DNA of 64,000 nt, taken from the NCBI GenBank assembly GCA_038030265.1, contig CM075943.1, positions 310,001 through 374,000 of the forward strand, in the 5' to 3' direction. Source of the stretch: Corythucha ciliata. Taxonomy: Eukaryota; Arthropoda; Insecta; Hemiptera; Tingidae. The notes beneath the pieces were generated by a model. It was given only the letters and a program-made list of their open reading frames with translations. It did not search any database and was not told the DNA's origin. Both the position numbers and the translations under genes were made by a program. Every line of letters begins with the position of its first letter. Position 1 is the first letter of the stretch. Below are positions 1 to 10,991 of this stretch, piece after piece.

Positions 1-1224
1 CAAGCTTCTCGAGAGAAGTTTGGATTGTGGAACATATTGAAAACATGACAATTCGAGACGCCACCTCAATATCTTCTCATTCTTCACTTTACCCGAATGC
101 GAGACATTGAACATGAATGATACAGACCGTTGATCAGTGATCAGTGTAAAGTGGCGTCCGATCAGGTAATGACGCCATTTGCGGACCGCTTCAACAATCG
201 CTTGAGCCTCTTTTTCCACTGACGAGTGTTTTAATTCAGAACCGGATAAAATTCTGGAAAAAAAGGCGACTGGACGATCAGCTTGGGATAAGGTCGCAGC
301 CAAAGCATTTTCCGAGGCATCAGTTTCGACAACAAACGGCAAATCCGGATCGATACACGTAACGACAGAATTTTCGATGTCCGATTTTAAATTTTCAAAC
401 GCCCGCAAGCCTTCCGGCGACAGGGGGAACGAAGAACGAACCAGAGGGAGGATTTTGGCCGAAAATTTAGGAATATGTGCCGAGTAATGAGAAAACATTC
501 CGACAGTACGACCCATTGATGCGGTATCATGAGGAGGAGAGAGTTTTCTGAGTGGGTTGAGGCGATCAGGATCCGGTTTGATGGCTTTATTTGAAATTTG
601 GTAGCCCAGAAGATTAATAGAACGAAGCGAAAACGAAGACTTTTCTTCGTTAAGGGTGAGACGATATTTCCTGGCGGCGTTCATAAAATTTTTGAGGTTT
701 CGATCGTGTTCTTCTTTGGTTTTGCCCTTAAACTGTCACGTCGTCCAAGTAGGCGTAAGTTCCTTGGAGGTTTTCTTTGCGGATAATTCCGTCGATGGCT
801 CGCTGGAACGCTGCAACGCCGTTGGTGACGCCAAAAGGTATACGATTAAAATGGTACAGCTGCCCGCATGCTTCGAACGCTGTGTAAGCTTTGTCTTCTT
901 CTTTTATAGGAATTTGATGGTACGCGCTTTTTAAATCAATCGTACTGAATATTTCGTTACACGCGACCTTGTTTACTATTTCCTCGATCCGAGGAAGAGG
1001 ATAGGCGTCCAACAGTGTGAAGCGATTAATTGTCCTAGAATAATCGATCACCATTCTTTGTTTATGGTTTTCGTTCGAGACAACGAGAGCCTGAGCTCGC
1101 CAAGGTGAGAAACTTGGTTCTACGATCCCTTCTGAAAGTAGACGTTTGATTTCTGCTTCGATAAATTCGAGGTCACTTGATGAATGTCAACGAGATTTAG
1201 TAGCTACAGGAGCGCAGCCTTCTT
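1..1224 (-). pseudogene. Reverse transcriptase and RNase H of the Gypsy-type element, frameshifted
   Basis: Reading down the minus strand, the RT N-terminus is visible around 1090-1220 and contains an in-frame TGA at about 1184-1186. RT fingers and palm (728-1054) include FSTIDLKSAYHQIPI and the catalytic box YLDD. Just after YLDD the frame is lost at about 728, and the thumb continues in another frame at about 725-640 (TLNEEK). RNase H follows at about 340-1, with a TDASENALA-type active-site stretch, a VEKEAQAIVEA stretch and an LITDQRSV stretch. The window edge ends it. The enzyme would copy element RNA into cDNA in the particle; this copy cannot make it as read. Confidence 0.87.
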
Positions 1225-2466
1225 TCAAATTATCGAAAAGCGAAGCTGGTTCACGAGGGCGGCGGTCAAAGAAGAACAAATGGTGAGAGCCTCTTTTGCA
1301 CCCCCAAAAACTACCTGAAGAGAGGAATGGGCCTTCAAGAGATCGTGACCTATTATGAGATCAGAACAGAGATCGGGGAGAAGAGACAGCTCCACGCCTT
1401 CATACGAGTGGTTAAGAAGTGTTAGAGTGACTTTACATCGCCCAGTTATTCGCGACGTAACAGATGTGGAGGCCATTGACACCTTTCCTGAAGACGGAAG
1501 AACACGAAGACCTAACTTGTGGGCAGTCTTCGTATTAAGAAAGCTCGAGGTACTTCCGGTGTCGACCAGAGCGAATACTGGGTGGCCATTGATCGTAGCC
1601 GCAACTGTGCTTTTGGCAAGGCTACCGGCTATCGAGCTGAGAACTGCGGTCGAGTGCCGTGAGTTTGACTTTAAATTTTGCTTCGACGCTTGGTAGGACG
1701 ATCTACAGACGGAAGCGAAGTGCCCCTTCTTGAAACATTTTGTGCATTGAGCGTTTTTCGCTGGGCAGTTAGTTCGAGAATGTTTCTTTTTGCCGCAGTA
1801 GAAACATTTTTGATGAATAGCGGCGACTGTTTCTTGGGAGGAGCTCGAGGATACTGAAGATTCTCGACGAGAGCTTTTAGATTTCGATGGAGATGGCAAA
1901 TCGGATCGAACAGCGTTAACTGTTGTTGTCGAGGGGAACGAGAGAGATTGCAGACGGGCCAGTTCAAGTGATCTAGCGTCCTTAGATGCTTCGTCTAATG
2001 TGAGAGAAGACTTTTCGAGAAGACGTTGGCGAATCTCCGGTGAGTACAATCCATTAATGAATGCGTCTCTGATGAAATCGTCCCGGTTTTGATCGGCGGT
2101 GACAGCCTTGAATTGACAATCTTTGCCCAGAACTGTTAATGCCCGAAGGTACTGATCTATTGACTCATCGGAGTTTTGACGGCGAGTCGCTAGCTTGTAT
2201 CTTGCATAAATTTCGTTGACGGGCTTGTCGTAGATGCGCTTGAGCACTTCACCAGCCTCTTCAAACGCCGAACAGTTACTTATGAAGTTATCGACGTGAT
2301 GAGAAACGAAGTTGACCAAGAGTTTTAGTTTCGTAGCGTCTGATGGCGGAGGCTCTGCGCATGCAATGAAATTGTCGAATGTTCGATACCAGTGACTCCA
2401 TTCAGAAGCGGCCGTACTAGAATTTGGGTCAGCTTCGAACCGTTCAGGTTTCAAAGAGCTTTGCAT
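1225..2466 (-). pseudogene. Gag and aspartic protease of the Gypsy-type element
   Basis: The open frame extends to a Met at 2511, but the Met at 2466 is the more likely start because the conserved gag N-terminus begins just after it. Numbering from the 2511 Met, a Gag capsid-like region covers about residues 20-190 and is followed by a serine-rich linker. Two zinc knuckles follow: CFYCG starts at residue 236, and CTKCFKKGHFASVC spans 256-269. Retropepsin carries its catalytic DTG at residues 317-319 (ALVDTGSTSSFL). Gag would package the RNA and the protease would process the polyprotein. The frame ends at a stop inside what should be the protease-RT linker. The following RT homology lies in the -1 frame, which fits a one-base indel near 1250. 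Confidence 0.88.
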
Positions 2467-2511
2467 ATTATCGTCAAATAAATTGTAATGAAAAACGCGG
2501 GTTAAAGACAC

Positions 2512-3879
2512 CTTTAGAAAGGTTTTATTTGACGAGAATTAATGTGAGCCAACGAGTTTGGAATGAAAAATAAAACATAAGAAATAAACATGTGAGAAAG
2601 GGGACAGGGATTAATACTACACTCAGACAAAGTTACGCCCTACTTCGTGCTGAATAATTCTCAACAAAACGTTCATCCAAAAATAAATAAAAAATAGAAA
2701 ATAACGCACCACGTTAAAGATACCAACCGAGCAACAAATCATGTTTCACTTTCAAACTTAATATCGATTCAACGTTTCAAAGAATAAAAAAAAAAGAAAA
2801 GTCGGAACAAAAGCGCCAGCCCCGCCTGTAAACGTCGCTTGTAATCCTTCCCCAATTCTTTTCTTTTAACGAATACAAACGTGAGCGGAGAAGTAAGATA
2901 CTTCATGCTTTTTCCGCTGTTGAAACGTCAGGGCACATGATATATCGCCGAGGCGTTTACCTACTATAAGGCCCCGTAGCATCGTATTTACCGGTGTTGG
3001 TGTTAGGGTGGCGGAGGGGAAGCGATGGGGAGAGGAATGCTTCAGGAATTATAGGATGGGGCTGTGGAGGAGGCGAAAAGAAAACAAACCATCGGGTTTA
3101 TTTTCGCTCTCAGCAACGTATAGAGAGTTTATTATCGGCTTAAAATACGGAATGAATATGAGAAAACACTGAATGATACTTATAGGCCCATGGCCAGGCC
3201 TCCGATACTAATCTCTAGTCATTATAGCCGTTAAGTGATGAATTCTTCCTAATTAGCGCATGACATGGCTCTTAGAGAAACAACTCAACTTTAAGGCGAG
3301 ATTATAGTTTTTATAATAAAAAGGCGTATCAAGTTTTGTTCCAAAAATGAATAGATAAAATTTGAAAGAAAATGTGTGTACCCGCAGTGAAATAGGACGA
3401 AGGAAGCATCCAACGCATTGAGTTAGAGAAGAAGCAAAGCCGACCCTTGGGATGTTAGCAATCTGTCTCTAAATCCCCCCGAGGCGCTTAAGTGGGCATA
3501 GGGGCATGGGCGAGGACGAGTGTTAGCTTGTACGACGTTGCGGTTTTCCTTCCCTTTAAATCTGAAATTTGCTTAGGAAGTTCCATTTTCTTTTAGAAAC
3601 CTCTTTTCATGTTCTTTTAGTAACCGAGAATCAATAACCGAAAACTGGATGAAGCCTGATTTCCACTTGATCCAAAGCACCGTTCCTATCGTACAGTCTT
3701 TTAACATATAAAACTATTCAAAAGTATGACGTAATTTTAAATTTTTAGGCCTGTATTCATAGCCGTCACTCAAGCTGAGTACTCGCTTATTCCGATTCAA
3801 AAACAGATTATACCTACTCAATTATTTGAAGCCGTTTGGCACCCCCGGGCGAATCTTTCACCAGCGGTTCTTTTCACTT
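2512..3879. other. Non-coding stretch without recognisable gene
   Basis: No supported coding region, RNA gene or LTR was seen. The first 150 bases probably include the 5' untranslated leader of the minus-strand Gypsy-type element. A segment at about 3750-3830 resembles one at 23850-23920 in the same orientation and may be part of a dispersed short repeat. Confidence 0.5.
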
Positions 3880-4950
3880 TTAGCCACGAATTAGCGATAT
3901 TCCTCAATTTTAGCTACGAAGTTGCCTCCAGAAACTGCGACTTGCCATTTTCTGTGAATTAGCGAAGTGTTCTAGATTGTTAAATCAATAAAGTTTACCT
4001 CTAATTATAAATTGTTCTCGATTTCAGCCGCGAATTCGGTCGTTTTCACTCAATTTTATCCCGGAAATCAACGCTTATTCTTCTGAATTTAATCTGCGAA
4101 CTTCGGTTTGTCAACTGGAGTTTTTTCCACATTTTGGCGATTCTTCCTCAATTTCATCGACGAATTAGCGATTTAGTCCATTTTAGCCGCGAATTCAAAA
4201 ACACTTTTCCTGAATTTTATCCGCAAATTAGCGATTTTACCTTATCTAGCCGAATTAGCGGTTTTTCTCCATTTCAGCCGCTATTGAGCGATTTTATCAG
4301 CATTTCCACCGCGAAGAGTTTTTCGCCACGGATCATCGCATTTTTCCTCATTTTGTCGCTGATCAATGACTTTATTTACTTTCAGCCATGAAGTTTCGCT
4401 TTCAGAAGCCACGATTTGGCGTTTTCTTCATTTAGTCAATTTGGATTTTTTTTCTCCACAGTTTGGCCTATAGTAAGTGATTTGTCTCCATTTTAAGCCG
4501 TGAATAAACGATTTTTCCACATTTTGGCCGCGAGTTTGACAACTCTTTTCCTGAATTGTATCCGTGAATTAGAGCGCTTTTTCCTTATTTAGCCGTGGGC
4601 TAGAGTTTTTGTTTACATTCAACCAAAAAATTACCTTTAGGAGCCGCGAATTAGCGTTTTCTTCATTTTAACCGCAAATTAACGTTTTTTCCACATGTCA
4701 GCGCTTCTTCTCAATTTTATCGGTGAATTCACGAATTCTATCAATTTTAGACACAATTTAGCGATTTTTCTACATTTTTATCTAAATTTCAGCCGCGAAA
4801 TTCAGGTTTTTCCCCAATTCTCGCCATGAATTAGGGCTTTAGGGATTTTGTTCACTTTCACCCTCGAATAAGTTGCTTTCAGAAGTCGCGATTTGGTGTT
4901 TTCTACGGTTCAACCGCGAATTAGCGATTTTTTTTCCAGTTTGGCCGCGA
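3880..4950 (+). repeat. Degenerate ~30-bp repeat array, plus polarity
   Basis: The sequence is made of diverged copies of a unit close to TTTTAGCCGCGAATTAGCG followed by TTTTTCTCAA. Spacing between recognisable GAATTAGCG cores is mostly 28-35 bases, with many substitutions and small indels. No open frame is maintained and no transposon protein motif is present. Polarity flips at about 4950. The family recurs in at least ten other blocks of the window. Confidence 0.8.
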
Positions 4951-5730
4951 ACAGTTGGCCAAAAATGCTAATATTCGCGTCTGAAATGGTGTGAAAAAGC
5001 GCCGATTCATAGTAATTTTAGGCTAAAAATGGAGAGAAACACTGATATTCGATGATAATTGAGAAAAAGCGCCAATTCGCCGCTATAAAGTGGAGAAAAA
5101 GGCTGCAGCTCACCGCTCAGCACCGTTAGCACGTTCAACTATTATTCTTAAAAATGCCAATTCGTGGCTTCTCGAGGCAACAACGAGACTGAAATTAAGA
5201 AAAATCGCTCTTTCGCATTGATAAAAGAGAGAAAAATCGATAATTCACGGCTAAATCTGCTAAGCCTCACCTATAGTCTAAGTAAAACACTCATACGCAA
5301 CTAAAACGAAGAAAGACGCCAATTCGCGGATTGATTTAAAAAATGCGCTAATTAGCGGCTAAAATAAAGATGTTATCCACCGGCTAAAATTGAGAAATCA
5401 TGCCAAGTCACGGTAAAAGTAGAGAATAAATGGCAATGTGATGCTAATTCATGTGGGATACATGTGATAAAACCAAAATCCCGCTTAATCACGGCTAAAA
5501 CTCAGACAAATAGCGGTGACCCTATCCTAATATTGGTGGTAAACGCTCATTCGTAGCTAAAAATAGAGACAAATACCAAATTTCATGACTGATTTTGCAA
5601 AAAAGCGCATATTAGCAGCTAAAATGGAGAAAGACGCTAATTTGCAGCTCTAAAATTGAGGAAAGCGATGTTTCACTGCGGAAATTGAGAAATGATCCGC
5701 CGCTAAAATTTGGAAAATAATTCGGAGCTA

Positions 5731-6335
5731 ATAGTATATTTGAGAACGAGTGAGGAAAGCGTCACTTTACGTAGCTAGTCGTGTTTGGCGGTCGAGGCGC
5801 TAACAACGAGCGCGTAAAGGCGCTCCTCACGAGTTGCGACTCATTCCAAACACGTCACTCCTAACATCGATCTCGCTAACAGTGACGGAAAGTACTTTTC
5901 ACTTGAACTACGGAGAAAGTGGCTATTTTCACCATGGCAAACCTCACTTCTAAAGAAACACTTTATCCTCAGCGTGTTATTTGCTTACTTTACGTCACGG
6001 AGTGAACGAAAGTACTTTACGTCACTGCTAGGAGTGACGTGCTTTGAGTGAGTCGTGGTGAAGTGCCTCAAATTTGGTCGGGATAGCGTTCGCAACTCGT
6101 GAGGAATGTCGTTGTGCGCTCATTCTTAGTAATTAGCGAACTCGGCTTCGCCTCGATCGCCAAACACAACTCGCACGTAAAGTGACGCTTTCCACACTCG
6201 TTGTGAAATATACTATAACATCACTCCTAGCAGTGACGTAAAGTAAACAATTAACTCGCTGAGATTAAAGTGTTTCTTTCACTGTGGGGTTGCCATGGTG
6301 AAAATAGCCACTTTATCCGTAGGTCAAGCGAAAAA
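5731..6335. repeat. Interleaved inverted-repeat (foldback) module, copy 1
   Basis: Arm A (about 5731-5855, starting ATAGTATATTT) is inverted at about 6075-6217 (ending AAATATACTAT). Arm B (about 5895-6045) is inverted at about 6218-6335. The order is A, B, A-inverted, B-inverted, so the two palindromes interleave rather than nest. Many short copies of a motif like TTTACGTCACT occur in both orientations. No protein-coding frame is supported. It may be a decayed MITE dimer or foldback transposon. Confidence 0.78.
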
Positions 6336-7156
6336 TTATAAATAGCGCTAATTCACGGCAAAATCTGAGAAAAGGCGTTAATGTGAAGCTAAAATGGAGA
6401 AAACCGCGGATATGGTAAAAATTCGGAGCTGAAATTGAGTAAAATTGGGGTGACTCGCGGGTGAAATTCAGAAATAATTTGCAGGTAAAATGAAATGAAA
6501 AATAAAAAACGCTTATTCGCGGATCAATTCGAGAAAATCCGCTAATTCGTGGCTAAAATTGAGGAAACACGGTAACTCGCGGCTATGATGGAGAAAAAAC
6601 GCTTATCCGCATGACTGTGAGAACTGAGAAGTGTCACAGCTAAAACTGAGGCAAACCGCTAATTCCCATCTAAAATGTAGATAAATAGCTCAATTGCAGC
6701 TAAAATTGATAAAATTCGCGGCTAAAGTGAACAAGAATGCGCCCACTCGCTGCTGGAAACGGAGAAAAATCGATAAATAGCAAAATCGAGAAAATCCGCT
6801 AATTCACGGCTAAAATTGAGAAATCATGCCAAGTCACGGTAAAAGTAGAGAATAAGTGGCAATGTGATACTAATTCATGTGGGATACATGTGATAAAACC
6901 AAAATCCCGCTTAATCACGGCTAAAACTCAGACAAATCGCTGTGAACCTTTCCTAATAACGGTGGTAAATGCTCATTCGTAGCTAAAAATAGAGACAAAG
7001 ACCAAATTTCATGACTGATTTTGCAAAAAAGCGCATATTAGCAGCTAAAATGGAGAAAGACGCTAATTTGCAGCTCTAAAATTGAGGAAAGCGATGTTTC
7101 ACTGCGGAAATTGAGAAATGATCCGCCGCTAAAATTTGGAAAATAATTCGGAGCTA

Positions 7157-7761
7157 ATAGTATATTTGAGAACGAGTGAGGAAAGCGTCACTTTACGTAG
7201 CTAGTCGTGTTTGGCGGTCGAGGCGCTAACAACGAGCGCGTAAAGGCGCTCCTCACGAGTTGCGACTCATTCCAAACACGTCACTCCTAACATCGATCTC
7301 GCTAACAGTGACGGAAAGTACTTTTCACTTGAACTACGGAGAAAGTGGCTATTTTCACCATGGCCAACCTCACTTCCAAAGAAACACTTTAACCTCAGCG
7401 TGTTATTTGCTTACATTACGTCACGGAGTGAACGAAAGTACTTTACGTCACTGCTAGGAGTGACGTGCTTTGAGTGAGTCGTGGTGAAGTGCCTCAAATT
7501 TGGTCGGGATAGCGTTCGCAACTCGTGAGGAATGTCGTTGTGCGCTCATTCTTAGTAATTAGCGAACTCGGCTTCGCCTCGATCGCCAAACACAACTCGC
7601 ACGTAAAGTGACGCTTTCCACACTCGTTGTGAAATATACTATAACATCACTCCTAGCAGTGACGTAAAGTAAACAATTAACTCGCTGAGATTAAAGTGTT
7701 TCTTTCACTGTGGGGTTGCCATGGTGAAAATAGCCACTTTATCCGTAGGTCAAGCGAAAAA
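7157..7761. repeat. Interleaved inverted-repeat (foldback) module, copy 2
   Basis: This is the second copy of the A-B-A'-B' module, displaced by 1,426 bases within the tandem duplication. It shares all arms with copy 1 and shows only a few base differences, for example CATGGCCAACC against CATGGCAAACC. Confidence 0.78.
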
Positions 7762-8280
7762 TTATAAATAGCGCTAATTCACGGCAAAATCTGAGAAAAG
7801 GCGTTAATGTGAAGCTAAAATGGAGAAAACCGCGGATATGGTAAAAATTCGGAGCTGAAATTGAGTAAAATTGGGGTGACTCGCGGGTGAAATTCAGAAA
7901 TAATTTGCAGGTAAAATGAAATGAAAAATAAAAAACGCTTATTCGCGGATCAATTCGAGAAAATCCGCTAATTCGTGGCTAAAATTGAGGAAACACGGTA
8001 ACTCGCGGCTATGATGGAGAAAAAACGCTTATCCGCATGACTGTGAGAACTGAGAAGTGTCACAGCTAAAACTGAGGCAAACCGCTAATTCCCATCTAAA
8101 ATGTAGATAAATAGCTCAATTGCAGCTAAAATTGATAAAATTCGCGGCTAAAGTGAACAAGAATGCGCCCACTCGCTGCTGGAAACGGAGAAAAATCGAT
8201 AAATAGCAAAATCGAGAGAATCCGCTAATTCACGGCTAAAATTGTGGAAACACTGTAAATTCGCGGCTATTTTACGGTTT

Positions 8281-9127
8281 CTTAAGAGGCAAGTTTGCGA
8301 CTGGCATGCGAAACTCAGAATAAAAGAAAGAGTAAATAAGATTTATTGTAGAACCTCCCCCCCCCCCCCAAAGATGTAATCCTGGATTCGCTACTGGCCG
8401 CGAATTAGCGATCCCCCCCCCCATTTTAGCCGCGAATTAGCTATTTCTCCCCATTTTTACCGCACGAATTAGCGATTTTTCTTCATTTTGCCCGTTAATT
8501 AGCTGTGAATTCGTGTTTTTCCTTATTTTATCCGCTGTATAATGATCGATTTTTCTCCGTTTTATCTGTGAATTAGCGCTTTTTCCTAATTTTTAGGAGC
8601 GAATTATCGATTTTTCCTCACTTTTAGCAGTGAATTTCAAAAAAGTAGCTCTTTACATGGATAATGACGTTAATTAAATACGTTCCATTGTTATTAAAAT
8701 GTTAATATACTATCAACATTAACCGAAACTGTCGCCGAAATTCTTTGACAGTCTGTCGACAATTATATCGCAATAACGTCATTATAACGATGCATTTACA
8801 ACATTAACCGTAACAATCATAAATCAAACTCGCTTATTAGACCATTTTGTGTCGCCCCCCCCCTTCCCCCCTTGTTTTGCTAGGCGGGCCCCTTAGGACA
8901 CATTTATTTTCCGCGAGACAACTGTTTCTCAGAAAATGAAAACACCCTTTTCCTTGGTAATATCCTAATTACGAGTATCTTATACACTTATTAAAATCTT
9001 GGTAATAAAATACTATTGGCCCCGCAAAGATTACGCAACCGCCCCTGGTGGCGTCTGAAAGAACATTCCTAGGGTATTATACACGCAATGATGGTAGTTA
9101 CTAGTTGCTATTGCTACAGCATTGTTT
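8281..9127. other. Repeat remnants and homopolymer tracts, no gene
   Basis: A plus-polarity block of the ~30-bp repeat covers about 8393-8640. Long C runs lie at about 8356-8369, 8415 and 8857. On the minus strand the bases before the first C run (at about 8397-8370) read like an hAT-type transposon end, CAGTAGCGAATCCAGGATT; this is a weak resemblance. Nothing coding was seen. Confidence 0.45.
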
Positions 9128-9260
9128 AGATTGATAGATTTTATTTGTAAAAAGCCTTAAAGGCCGTTACAAGATTGGCAAACAGTTGGAAAGAAAAATA
9201 TATTTTTTTTTAAATATAAAGAATAAAATCAAATTAACTCAGAGCATAGTCTCGTTGAGC

Positions 9261-10214
9261 CTAAGACCTTAAATTCTTCAGGTTCTGAACCGTATGAAGC
9301 AGTAAATAAACCGAACCCTCACTCACGGCACACATTCTCAGGCGGAGAACACTTCTCAAGAAACCCAACAATTTTAATGGTGACGCCATGGTGCAGATGT
9401 CGAGAAACTCTTCCCTGCTCAGTACAGACCGTCCCAGGAACTTCTGTCGCTCTGCTCGGAATACAGCACACTCCTTGATGAGGTGCTTAATTGTGTCTGG
9501 AGAGCCAAGATTGCAGACCTGACAGGGGTTCACGCTGGAGAAGGTGTTCGTAAGCCCGACGAGATTGATGCGGCTGAATTTTTCTCCTGCAGTGCGGACC
9601 TGAGCCAATGAGCGTTTCAGGAAAAAAGGGAGGTCCGAGTTGAGGTAGCTGGCACAATTACCGGTGAGAGCGCTCTGGTTTATTGGGGTGATGTTATACC
9701 TAGACCTCCGAGCCGACTCCATGTCTTCCTCCCTAAAAGTTTTAGCTAGGTTATCAAGGAAAACCCTCTTCATCTCCTTCAAGTTCCCAGGACCAGCCCC
9801 CATACAGGAACCACAGTCTGCAGTTGTAAGAAAGCTGTCCATCTGAAGTGCCTCTCCCACGAAACATTTTGATTGTATTCCAAAAAGCTCTACCATCCCT
9901 ACAGCACTCAGCGTTTGACGTATCTCCTCAAAGTATTCTTTCTTCCGATGCTTGAGAAATTGTTTGTAATGCCTCCTCCTCATGACGTACTCTGCTGCTA
10001 GCTCCTGCGAGTAGCTCCTCCTCAGCCTTCGAAGAGCCCTCCTCATCTCATAGCGCTTTGAGATACAGTTGGCGTCAAACCAACGGTTTCTGATGATGGC
10101 TGTAAGATATTTCTGCTTGGCCGGGAGATACATATGCAGAGCTTCTGAACATTCCCGAATTAAACTCTTTATGTCCTCATAGGTTGCGGAAGGATCCTCC
10201 CACGATATGGGCCG
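9261..10214 (-). pseudogene. LINE linker and C-terminal zinc-binding region, RT deleted
   Basis: This segment is in phase with the endonuclease after one TAA. It includes RWFDANC, the post-endonuclease linker motif, and a basic region. It then jumps to the C-terminal part with a zinc-binding CQVC followed by an H and a C (TIKHLIKEC). The RT fingers, palm and thumb that normally separate these are absent, and the frame stays open across the junction, so the loss is in frame. The product could not reverse-transcribe. The ends suggest that it might have been moved by an intact relative. Confidence 0.72.
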
Positions 10215-10985
10215 TTAAACCATTTTCTCAGAGACCATTTCTTGGTAGATTTTCCTTTTCAAGGCGTTCCACTTGAATTTAGGCTGCATGAGGATAGATG
10301 GTTGAATAGGGAGTGAGACAACGTCCTGAACGACAAGTTTGACGAGGCATGGTTCATGATCCGAAGTCATTGGGAAAGGTGATATGGAAAAGTCTTGGAT
10401 TATTTCCAGAGCCAGAGGGCTAACCCAAACTTGGTCAATGACGCTCGATCCATTGTGTGAAATACTAGTGAAGTCCCCTAGTGCTTCTCCAGGAGACCTT
10501 CCGTTAAGCACATACATTCCAAAAGATTCCATGGTGTCCACAAGCCTTTCACCCTGCGAGTTTATCGTTTTATCTTTGGTACAACGGAGGTCAGTCAGGT
10601 TTGTACCCTCAAAGATTTCATCCTGTCCACTGTTCAGTATCCCAATTCTACTGTTCCAGTCGCCACCGATAATGATTCTTGTACCTTCATGTTGTTCATC
10701 TAGCAGGTGTAGGACTTCCCAAAACTCTGAGTCCCTTTCCTCGGTGTAGCCCTCATTAAAATAAACTTCTCCCAAGATGAGTTTCTCTTGGCCAATCCCT
10801 GTGCGATGTGATCGGTGAGCGTGTACATTAATTGCTTTATAGTCCTCAGGTAGGCTGTATACATCCTTCTCCAGCCACGTTTCTTGTAAAAAAAATAAAA
10901 TCATAACTCTTCTCAAAAATGTTATCCTTCTCAGTTACAAAGTTTCCAAACCCACAGCAGTTCCAGAAAATTAGTGTCAAGGGCG
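10215..10985 (-). pseudogene. LINE endonuclease domain (EEP family), frameshifted
   Basis: The first strand of the domain, FWNCCGFGNF, is read from about 10975 in the frame entered by a -1 shift from ORF1. A T8 run on the minus strand near 10890 then changes frame, and the rest (from 10916 in the second frame) contains QETWL, GGDWNSR, SVIDQVWVS and the catalytic SDHEP. These are the hallmark motifs of apurinic-like endonucleases that nick target DNA for target-primed reverse transcription. A TAA at 10215-10217 then interrupts the frame, which reopens in phase without any shift. Confidence 0.83.
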
Positions 10986-10991
10986 ATGGGG

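Larger units (their letters stand above)
1..2466 (-). mobile_element. Ty3/Gypsy-type LTR retrotransposon, 5' portion, cut by the window edge
   Basis: The minus strand reads in order: gag, two CCHC knuckles, aspartic protease, reverse transcriptase and RNase H, the Ty3/Gypsy order up to RNase H. The window edge falls within or just after RNase H, so integrase and the 3' LTR are not visible. No 5' LTR or primer-binding site could be assigned confidently between 2467 and about 2700. The coding part is broken by frameshifts and one in-frame stop, so this copy is dead as read. No duplicate of it lies elsewhere in the window. Confidence 0.9.
5381..8232. repeat. Tandem duplication, two units of 1,426 bp
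   Basis: Unit 1 is about 5381-6806 and unit 2 about 6807-8232. Matching landmarks sit exactly 1,426 bases apart: CGGCTAAAATTGAGAAATCA at 5381 and 6807, and GAATGCGCCCACTCGCTGCT at 6735 and 8161. The copies differ by only a handful of substitutions over the parts compared. Both boundaries fall in the same repeat-derived string (CGGCTAAAATTG), consistent with unequal crossing-over between monomers. Confidence 0.92.
4951..8280 (-). repeat. Degenerate ~30-bp repeat array, minus polarity, interrupted by two foldback modules
   Basis: The same unit is read in the opposite orientation (GCTAATTCGCGGCTAAAA followed by TTGAGAAAAA). The array is interrupted at 5731-6335 and 7157-7761 by an unrelated inverted-repeat module. 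Between about 5381 and 8232 the array is tandemly duplicated. Confidence 0.8.

Noticed and set aside
7260..7457. 65-codon open frame inside the foldback module
   Set aside because: It is the translation of an inverted-repeat arm; the equivalent region of copy 1 is not conserved as protein and no family motif exists.
3880..8280. CRISPR-like array
   Set aside because: Monomers are diverged and contiguous with no constant repeat and unique spacers, and the window is clearly eukaryotic.
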